Source of the DNA: Eutypa lata
Lineage: Eukaryota > Ascomycota > Sordariomycetes > Xylariales > Diatrypaceae
Direction: 5' to 3'
Assembly (NCBI GenBank): GCA_022661535.1
Contig: JAKULF010000004.1
Location: 5,890,001 to 5,954,000, forward strand
Length of the DNA stretch: 64,000 nt
Shown here: positions 43,501 through 51,925 of the stretch, piece by piece
Layout: the number at the start of each line of letters is the position of its first letter
Numbering within the stretch: position 1 is the stretch's first letter
Notes under the pieces: model-generated
The model's database searches: none
Told to the model about the DNA's origin: nothing
What the model saw: the letters and a program-made list of their open reading frames with translations, nothing else
Translations under genes and position numbers: made by a program

Positions 43501-45138
43501 GGAGGTGGCGGCGTAGCACCGGGTCAAGGCAGTCTTCCTCCTTCTCCTTCTCCGCCTCCGCCACCACCACCTCCACCTCTCGTTACCAGCAGCGGCCCTA
43601 TCACGATTCCGCAGATACCTGAAACGCCACCTGGTCCCGGAGTGACGCCTCCTCCAGGGGGTTGCATTCCTGGTATCGATCCGAACTGTCCAGCGACACC
43701 CACTCCGGGAACTACACCTCCTTTAGGTGGTGGAGCAGCAGGTCCTAGACCATTCGGACCCTCTGAGACTCCTCCCGCGTTGCCTAGCCCACCACCACCA
43801 CTACCGCCGCCGCTGCCCCCGATCCCTCCACCACCCGTTCTCCCGAGTACGACCTCACCCGCCGGAGGAGGTGCCGTTGCTCCAGGACAAAATAAACCGA
43901 CGTGCACACCTGGCTCGCTTGACCCGGCTTGCCTTCCACCCCCAAGCTTGCCATCGCTGCCTCCTCCACTTCCCACCACAACACCACCGGGCGGAGGGGG
44001 TGCCGTTGCTCCAGGTTCGAATACCCCTCCGGCTCCGAACCCGATTATCCCTCCTGCTGGTGGATGTACCCCGGGTTCGTTGGATCCTACATGCGTTCCC
44101 CCACCACTTCCACCAGCGCCGTCCAGCACGTCGCCGCCTGCTGGCGGAGGTGCAGTCGCCCCGGGTCACAATAACCCAACGTGTGCTCCTGGATCTCTCG
44201 ACCCGGCTTGTCTTCCTCCGCCACCACCACCTCTGCCGCCGTCTTTACCACCTCCTCTACCGCCATCGCCTCCACCGCTTCCTCCGCCCGGTCCCAGCAT
44301 ATTCCCCAGTGCTCCAATCCCTCCATTCCCAGTGCCAGAAACGCCACCGGCCGTCATCCCACCTCCTCCGCTACTACCGACCACGACATCGACCCCCTTC
44401 GGAGGTGGCGCGCAGGGACCGCGTCCGTTCCCCCCGGGTCCATCTACCCCACCTCCTCTTCCGATCGAACCGCCACCGCCGCTTCTTCCCACACTTCCAC
44501 CCCCGCTGCCGCCTATGCCGCCAGTCGTACCGACCACATCTACAACAACATCAAGTCCCTTCGGCGGTGGCGCACAGGGACCACGTCCATTTCCTGCCGG
44601 TCCTTCGACTCCTCCGGCCGAGCCGGGCTACAATTATCCCCCGGGTATCATACCGTATGGAGCTCCTCCGCCTGTGACTATGCTTGCGGAGGATCGGGAT
44701 GCATGGAGAGCGGGTGACTCTGAAAGTGACGATGACAGTGGAGGTAGCGGTAATGTCAATGGGAACTGGGGTGGTAATAGTGGTAGTAATGGACATTGGG
44801 ATGATAATGGACATTGGGATAGTAACAGGAACGGGAACGGGAACGGGGACGGAGATCAGCAGGTGAAAGGGGGAAGCTTCAGCTCTGTTCTGCCGTGGCA
44901 ACAACAGGGACAGGGAGAGGAGCAAGACTGGGAGCAGGAGCAAGCTCAAGATCAGGAACAGGATAGAGAGTTCTCACCAACCCGTGGCAGTTCGCAGTCG
45001 CTCGACGCACTGGACCTCGTTTACGAGCAGCCGCCTACGGCTACCACGGCCGTTGCTACGACGGTGACGATATCGCGCAGGTCGCTATTCGCGGATCTCC
45101 GGGCTAAACGTAGACGGCCTGATGTTCATGGGCGGTAA
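40536..45138 (+). CDS. large WSC-domain, proline-rich cell-surface protein
   Basis: Exons 40536-42066, 42123-42180 and 42240-45138 (introns 56 and 59 bp) encode 1,495 residues. The N-terminus has a signal/anchor (LVVGALLISLSVLAAVIYG, 13-31) and a Kex2-type site (LDKR, 83-86) before RLFGMGG. Residues 90-370 are Ala/Val/Gly-rich amphipathic helices; 375-510 are Gly/Pro/Ser-rich. Exon 3 opens with cysteine-rich blocks (CKDCPGGWFCPP, CAHCDGGWFCIP), then a WSC domain (about 674-775: WYYCGCWADQPHQRP, CVRYCLVRGYLMAGLTQGDT, CMCGTFLNG). WSC binds carbohydrate. Roughly 600 residues of Pro-rich repeats follow, then an Asn/Gly/Gln/Glu-rich tail ending in dibasic-rich RRSLFADLRAKRRR. No GPI signal or C-terminal membrane span. 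Likely secreted, wall-associated; adhesion role inferred. Confidence 0.8.
43240..44640 (+). repeat. degenerate proline-rich repeat array inside the WSC protein gene
   Basis: About eleven copies of a module P-A/F-G-G-G-A/G-V/Q-A/G-P-G/R followed by a Pro-rich spacer. Variants include GGGGVAPGQGSLPPS, GGGAVAPGQN and FGGGAQGPRPFP. Four copies also carry a cysteine pair, C-x-P-G-(S-L/I)-D-P-x-C. Confidence 0.8.
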
Positions 45139-47364
45139 CCTGGTGCTAAGTACGGTTGGATGGGTATGCGGTATTAGTATATGCGGATTGTCAAGGGGCG
45201 GCAATGGAGGTTGGGGGTTTTTTCCCCGCTGTCTAGGAGGAGATAAAGACGAATGAATGCATGGAAGAGATGCAGTAATGGAGTAATAGATGAAACGGAG
45301 TATGGGTTTTACATATTAAGGGGCTTATGGAAAATATATATCACGGACAAAAGAGAAACGAGAAAGGGGGGGATATTAGTGTAGTGTTTTTCGCTTGGGC
45401 TTTTTTGGACTTGGACTTGGACTTGATTGTAATACTGTATTCTATGTATAGGTAAATTTCCACTCATTCATTTTGCTTCCTTAAGAAGACGTATTCACGC
45501 AATCGTTATGATGCAGTTTCTTTTTTTCTTTTTCAGTTGTGGTTAGACAGGCTTGATTACTTACGCAAGTACGTACTGTACTTGTGTGGTTGTTTGATAG
45601 TCTTTCATGTCAGAAATGCCCTTTGCCCTTATATTAGCTCTGTTAAAGCTCTGAAGAAGGAAACGGAGGAAAGGAGCAGCCTAGGGCTTTTGGGGTGGGG
45701 GGTGCTCCCACCCTTATATAGGGTGTGAGGGAGCTACTCCACTACCTAGACCAGGGGTCTGCTATTGTGACATAATCGGTCCTGTCGGAGCAAATTATGT
45801 TGTAGTTGGGGCTATTCTATCAGATAATACGATCGAGAAGGATCTATGGCTGCATGGCATCTCTAAATCGATTTTTGAATAGTCGTGTTTATGTTTCTGG
45901 TGGTGTGGGTTGGGTTGAAGAGGGGGGGAGATCTAACGTCTAAATTATTAATGCTCTGATGGCAGGTATGACGTGAAAGAGGTGATAAGTACCTAGCCAT
46001 GTTATGACTTCCCCGACCATGCCCATGTGGACGGGGAAATCTGAGTTTCCATTCTTTGCCAACATCGTATCGCGGAATGAGCTGCCTGTCTCGTAAATTT
46101 CGTTAGAGTTGTACTATTGGCCTAGTTATAATAGGTGATGAAGCGATGTGTTGAAGTAGTAGTAAAGGTATACTGTTGGTGGAGCTCAAGAACTATGTTA
46201 ATCACAACATGCTTATCGAAATTCAATGTATTCACTGGACATGAAACTGTCAGCAGCCAGGATAGATAATAGGATGTATTGTCAAAGTGGTTGCAAGGTT
46301 TCCTGAAAGGGTCAAAGGGGGTCAAAGGAGCTAGGAGCATCAATAGCAAGGCAGCAGCAAGGTGTAGCAGGCTATATCTAGCCTACGATCCCTGACTTAG
46401 ATACGAATATAGAACCAAGCTTCCTGGCAATACCTGACCTACACCTGCATTATGATAGAAACTAAGATAGGAATATCAATATGAACGAGTATGATAAATT
46501 AAATCAAATGCGCTACACAACCAACAACTTTGCAGGTCTGAGGCCACATTGCTCGAAAATGATATCACTTTCCTGATTCACGAGACAAAGGTAAATTGAA
46601 ATAATAGTATTAAGTTTCAAACTTTGCTTTGTTAATATGAATACTAACAGACATATTGTACTTAACCATAAGAACAAAATGTATTAAGGGTAGTGGAGAT
46701 TAACGGTTATAATGTCATGGGTTTGTTTAAAGGGCCTCATTATTATTGACACCGCAGATGTTAGACAGGCTGTAAGGACCACTAACAATCCTACGGATGA
46801 AAAGAACCCTAACTGGGTGTTAAGCATGAAAAAAAAAATGGAATTGCTTAAAGCTAATGCTACTAGATTTATCTATTATAATTAATATATAATTTGCATT
46901 ATAAACATTAGTTATTTATTGCTATTACTATCCCAATATTCTGGTCGTCAATGAAGCTATGCTGACTGGTTTCCATATGTTGCAGTTCCTTAAGCAGCAA
47001 TTTTCCCTGATATCCCGGTGTCGTCCCTTCTGGCAACTCATAACAAATTGTGTTCGTGATGTCAATAATTTGCGGCTACAAATTCAACAGCCTTCATATA
47101 CCAATTGATGCGGTGGACAATGGAGTGGAGGATGGAAGAAGCAAGCTAGGTGCTAGATAGTAGGTAGAGGTGTCAATGGAATGATGGCTTCCCCTAACTA
47201 CCTAAGAGACTTCGCCCCCTATATAGAGAGGTTCGAACTTTTAGTCCAACCCAAACCTCTGACACCGTAGAAGAACCTGAAAGGCTGTGAAGGTAGGTAC
47301 TGCAGTAAGAATAGCGCTCGTATCTCTGGGGAGTCGAGTACATGGCTGATACTGCCTGAATTGT
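45139..47364. other. gene-free spacer
   Basis: About 2.2 kb. It holds GGACTT repeats near 45408-45425, a foldback at 45703-45734, and a TA-rich patch at 46860-46930. Short ORFs (45537-45728, 46122-46349) have no motif and composition unlike genes here. No RNA gene seen. Confidence 0.45.
45703..45734. repeat. short hairpin, GCTCCCACCCT / AGGGTG...GGGAGC
   Basis: Two arms flank TATAT; the right arm has a three-base bulge relative to a perfect inverted repeat. It lies in a spacer, not behind a gene, so it is more likely a repeat end than a terminator. Confidence 0.35.
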
Positions 47365-48631
47365 TCACGGCTGCCACACTGTCCCAATAGCCGAGTAATT
47401 AGCATTATCCACCCCTCTGACTAGTTTGAGCTCTTGACATTGTGTTCTGGTGTATATTCGTGGATCAAGCTGTACTGGTCGCAAGAACACCTGTACCGCT
47501 CTCAAAGAGCCTGACTCGTTCGGTTCCCAGCAGTTCAGCGTAAACTTCAACATTGTCCTGTTTCTGACAGCCAACCAGATTTGAAAGGGGATCGCCCCCA
47601 CTACAGTCAGGCCAGAGAAGAATGCAGTTTTGTAATGGTCCTTCTTGGAAATGGGACCGCTTATGCCTTGGGGCGTCTTTGTGAAGCCGCCCCTGTGCCG
47701 CATGACACCTTTGCCCTTGACAGTCATGTTTCCACACAGGATGTAACACTTGGGCGAGGGGGAGAGAAGGCCCCATTCGTCTGGACCCAGCTCTATCGCG
47801 CTGTTCGACTGAATCTTTTGAGCAGTGCTGAAGCCTTCAGGAGGCATTCTCCAAGCAAAGAGGGACTCGTCATTTTTGGATATCAGTAGTTCTTGGAGTC
47901 TCATGAATGCCCCCATGCCCTCTCCATACTGTGGAGTCATGTTGACGCTGAAGAGACCCAGCATGCTGTACGCCATGTCCTCCTCGCGAGTCGTTTCGCG
48001 ACTCGCCATCCAGCTCATCTTCACCGCGATACAGGCGTCGCGGAAATCCTCTGTCCCGGTGAGATACTCCACTCTGATGCGCGTGATGTGGGCGAGCGGT
48101 ACAGCTAATCTATTCTTGGTACCGAGAAACTCCCACCTCTGATCGTAAAACTGCATGTTTTTCGGCGCAAGAAGCTCTTGCAGTCCAACCGCGCGTGAAC
48201 CACACCGATGGCCTACCGGTCTGAGAGTCGTAGAAGACCTGGGGTCCGGTCGTCACGCCGAGGCTCTTCCGCACGTCGGACATGTAGGTAATACACACCA
48301 CGGCGTCGCTGTACCATTTGAACATGGAATTTATCGATTCTTGGTACTCCTGGCTGCTGCCTTTGTTGATGCAGCACGTGTCGATCCACATCCATCTGAT
48401 GCCCTGGTTTCGAGCTATCGTGCAGGCGCCGAAGACCTTGTCAAGCTGCGGTATGCAGTGGCTGCCTACGGTATTCCTCAATTCCTGGGCGTAGTCTCCA
48501 ATATGGTCGAAGGTGATCTCATTGTCCGACCACCGATGGGAGAGGATGGCGTAGCCCTCTGCTCTGAAAACATTTTGATCACTGTGGTGGAGCTCAAACG
48601 TAGCGGTGTTGAGACACCGCATGTTGGACAT
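47365..48631 (-). pseudogene. HET-domain gene broken by a frameshift
   Basis: From ATG 48631 the minus strand reads a good HET N-terminus: MSNMRCLNTATFELH, YAILSHRWSDNEITF, RWMWIDTCCINKGSSQEYQ, INSMFKWYSDAVVCITYMSD. At WFTRGWT, where HET proteins continue LQELLAPKN, the frame is wrong; LQELLAPKNMQFYDQRWEF resumes at once in another frame, with no room for an intron. The break is near 48180-48184 and equals the loss of two bases (or gain of one). The second part (47365-48180) continues through IAVKMSWMASRETTREEDMA and AYSMLGLFSVNMTPQYGEG to a normal stop. Everything else is intact, so the lesion is recent or a sequencing error. The gene would encode roughly 420 residues if unbroken. Confidence 0.8.
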
Positions 48632-49368
48632 CTTGACCTGTGGAATTGAAGTGATTTTCCGTGACGTGTTGGTGCATTCGCATTTCGAAGCTCTGGGACA
48701 TGCTAGGTCTTTATACTTAACGAAAACCATCCCACCATAATGAAGTAGTAGACGGAATGATTTGTCAGTAGGTATAAATAGGGCTGAAGAAGGCTGATTT
48801 GAATCTCACTGAAATTATAATAGGGGGGTCGTGGCTTAACTTTAGTCTCGATCCTTTGCGGCCGCCTCTCCAATACTTCTATTCTTAGCCCACCAACTAG
48901 GGTTCTTACTGGGTATAGTCGCGATCACTTCGCGCTAGGCATCCCAGCTGAATGCGGGTGTGCGAAATGCGCCTGGGGACCGTTGTCTTGTAGTTGTATT
49001 AATTCTCACCCCGGGAGGAATTGTTTAAAATAAATATCAAACCGGTCAGGTCCGAAGGGTGCCAAGACGAGGGCTGGAGCCACCAGCACTTAGGGTCACT
49101 TGAAAGGTTTGAGCTGATTAGTTTTGACCTAATGATCACTTTTATAATAACATATCCTGACAGCGTTGAAAAGTTTTGACCTGGGGGCGCAAAGGCTTTC
49201 ACTGTAGTTTCCTGACGGTGTAGCCTACAGAGCCTCCATGTCGCACAGCATGTCACGGCACTAAGTGGAGAGCACGGGACTTAAGTGGATTCTATATATA
49301 TATGGTGGCGCTACGCGCCACTCAGCTGGACTTCCTGGTTTCTTTCTATATGAATAACAAGTTCCTTA
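48632..49368. other. spacer
   Basis: Upstream of the broken HET gene. No coding frame or RNA gene of merit. Confidence 0.4.
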
Positions 49369-49782
49369 CTAGTCCTTCTCATTCGTCGGTGTCGTGACAG
49401 TGACAGACCCCGCGAGAGAACCGGAACCAACAGGAGCGCGAGGCCTAAACTGCGTGAAGACACCCCTCCCCCCCCCCCCCCGAGCTATTATGTGTGCCGT
49501 GAATCGCTTGAATATTTGACCGCACCTATACCTCGAGGATGCCAGCCGGGGTCGGTCCATGTAGCTTGGCACGAACCATGGATGTCGCAGGACAGTGTCC
49601 GTACCGGCTCCCTCCGCTGAGTCATACCTGAGTATTATCTCCCTTGAAAGATCAGTGATCATGAGGACTTCTTGACGAGGGTAGGGGTAGGTGATAGTAG
49701 GCTTATTCCGCGTTTTAGGAACGGCGGGGAGATCTTCTCGGTTTCGGAAGAAGTTTACGAAAGATTCGTTCCTCGCCCCCAA
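49369..49782 (-). pseudogene. possible relic ORF containing a C14 run
   Basis: A 137-residue frame with coding-like pieces (VLMITDLSREIILRYDSAEG, DTVLRHPWFVPSYMDRPRL, RYRCGQIFKRFTAHII). It then crosses a run of 14 C at 49468-49481 (Gly-rich on the minus strand), a likely slippage site, after which the sequence looks non-coding. No family recognised; could also be chance. Confidence 0.25.
49468..49481. repeat. C14 homopolymer
   Basis: Fourteen consecutive C on the plus strand, inside the weak minus-strand ORF. Confidence 0.9.
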
Positions 49783-50271
49783 GAACAGCCTTCAAACCCC
49801 CCGTATATTCCGATTGACTTCGAGAAAATATATCGCTTTTTCTTTGTTAAATCCGACAATTTCCAGGAAGCCAGTGATATTGGGCCGCCGAAGCTAGAGC
49901 TGACGCTGCCGCCTTGACCCTCGAACCATCAAGCTTTGCTTGGATTGTCTTTCCACGCGGTGCGGTATTGACTATTTGATCTAGATGTGCCATTATGTCT
50001 GGCGGATATGTTATACAGCGCAAATCTTTCTAGGAGGAAGCACTTAAGCTCGTGGTTCGAAAGGATGCCTTTATCATCCCTGGTTTTTACCAAATGAGGA
50101 TAGTGAGATGCAAGTGAATGAGAACCAGGCCGTGTTACTTAGCCTACATGATACTTCATGTATGTATGTATACTCGGCAGTCAGTAAGTTAGCCGGCCAA
50201 CCCACCAGCCAGCCAACCAGCCAGTCAGACATATAAGTAATATTAAGCTGCCAGCTTTTTAACAATTGAAA
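49783..50271. other. spacer
   Basis: No gene seen. CCAGCCAACC-type short repeats occur at 50200-50226, just before the tRNA-derived element. Confidence 0.4.
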
Positions 50272-50449
50272 GCCAGGTTGGTGTAGTGGTAACACGTCAA
50301 AAGAACAACTGAAGACTTCGGGTTCGATGCCCTGCGGCTGTACCAATGTACACAGCAAAAACATCCGGGTGAATCTTCACACCCTGTGAGAATAATTCCA
50401 CCTCCACAGAACGGCAGATGAAGACCCAGGTTCGATTCCTGGACCAGGC
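50272..50449 (+). repeat. dimeric tRNA-derived element (SINE-like or tRNA pseudogene)
   Basis: It begins GCCAGGTTGGTGTAGTGGTA, an acceptor strand plus a perfect D-arm/A box (GTGT...ACAC pairing). Two B boxes follow: GGTTCGATGCC (50321-50331) and GGTTCGATTCC (50429-50439), the second inside a perfect T-arm (CCAGG/CCTGG). The closing ACCAGGC (50443-50449) pairs with the opening GCCAGGT except at one position. The segments before each B box align (AGAAC..GAAGAC), so the unit looks duplicated. No anticodon arm folds, so a working tRNA is unlikely. Confidence 0.5.
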
Positions 50450-50936
50450 AATATTTTTTCTTCCTTTTTTCTTTCTCAAAACACTACGAAGGTACTGGCT
50501 GGCTATTACATATACTACACCCAGCAGGGTGAGGTCACTTCACTCAAATTAAGACCTATATCATCATTTAAAAAATCTTTCATCTCAAATTGTCAACGAA
50601 GAGGCACCGTGGATCCATCCCCCCGGGTAAACACACTATTATTTGCCGCTTAATTTTGCTTCAGTCGACTTGCCAAACTTTATTTCCGTGTATATACTTT
50701 CCAATATACAATTTAATAGTCTTGAGGAGCACCTGAGCTTAATTTCACCTGCAACGGGCGTGGCAAGGGAATACGAACTGTGTTTTGTTAGGGTCGTGTA
50801 AGAATGAACCATAGACTCAAATTCTATGAGGGCACTTCCATTATGCTATCATCAATCGTCGAATGATTTCTGACGGCAGTGCAGGGGTGGCTTATATGAA
50901 GAGAGTACCATTGCTTATACCCTCGGGAAACGAGAG
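50450..50936. other. spacer
   Basis: Pyrimidine-rich tail directly after the tRNA-derived element (TTTTTTCTTCCTTTTTTC, 50454-50471), then unremarkable sequence. Confidence 0.4.
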
Positions 50937-51284
50937 ATGGTCGACGATGATTATCATCTCACGATTCGCATTGGTCGCACTGAGGATGCTTATGATATAC
51001 GTAGTCACTTGTACTTTTGCAGGGATCCAGTTTCCCGATCACAAATACGACTCCTAGAGAAGGCGAGGAAGATTGTTGGCGATCTCCCTACTGATCTGTT
51101 GGGTATTTGTCAGATCGAATGCTCTCGCGATCACCTTGGAAATACAAGCCTAACGATAGTGCCGGTCTGCTACCACAAAAAACCTTTCCGACTTCCAATA
51201 CAATTGCTTGGCCGAACATATAGGTACTCTTACCAACCTAGAAGAACAGATAAGGACGCATTAGTGGCATTGAATATTGTCTAA
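50937..51284 (+). CDS. unrecognised small ORF
   Basis: Encodes 115 residues from an ATG, MVDDDYHLTIRIGRTEDAY, with RLLEKARKIVGDLPTDLLG and CYHKKPFRLPIQLLGRTYR. Composition is protein-like (mixed, few low-complexity runs), but codon use is less G+C-rich than neighbouring genes and no motif is recognised. No signal peptide. Sits in a decaying region between the broken HET gene and the NACHT gene, so it may be a relic. Confidence 0.25.
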   Translation: MVDDDYHLTIRIGRTEDAYDIRSHLYFCRDPVSRSQIRLLEKARKIVGDLPTDLLGICQIECSRDHLGNTSLTIVPVCYHKKPFRLPIQLLGRTYRYSYQPRRTDKDALVALNIV

Positions 51285-51925
51285 GAAAGTCGAACGAGGT
51301 TTAGGAGATGAGTTGTCTGTCCTAAGAATGGAAATAAGGTATTCTAGGTTTCCTGCCATTTATGACGAGCTATGTGGCGTTCAATAAAGCAGAGATTAGG
51401 ATCACTTGAAGATTCTAGAAAGGAATCAGTGGCCAACTTGGGGAAATGAGGTCCTACATTAAAAACATTGTGTGAATCAACTACACATTAGTTTCCTAAC
51501 CTGTTTTGTTACTCTAATAGTGTTATAGAAGGTAGTGAAGTGGAATCCTATGTCGATGTCGTATTCGTCGCTGAACTTGTATATATGTGTGGTGATCTTA
51601 CAAACACTGTAGCTATAGACTCAATGCCCGTTATTAAAGTCAATTGATGGCTTGGCGCTCCTAGAGTAAATGCAGGGGGTTTAGAATATTTGTGTGTTCG
51701 ACGTGCAGGTTTTCAGCACAGCCTCTCCCAAGTAACCCCAGCCCCTCACATCTGTCAGACTTGGGTCGTAGACGTAGAGCCCTGCAGCTACTCCGCCATT
51801 CGGATCAGCGAGATGTTCAATAACTTTTGGTCAGCAGTAGAACATTTCAAAAAAAAAAGTAAAGTCCAATTTCTGCTGACAAGAATTTTTTCTCGGGCAT
51901 CCTCGCACATAGTTTACGGTCAAAA
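51285..51925. other. spacer with the NACHT gene promoter
   Basis: No other coding frame of merit. No TATA box is clear. Confidence 0.4.

Noticed and set aside
43727..44677. 316-residue plus-strand ORF rich in His/Arg
   Set aside because: Alternate frame of the proline-codon-rich repeat array.
50272..50449. Functional tRNA gene with a long intron
   Set aside because: Acceptor and T-arm fit, but no anticodon stem can be formed and two B boxes are present.
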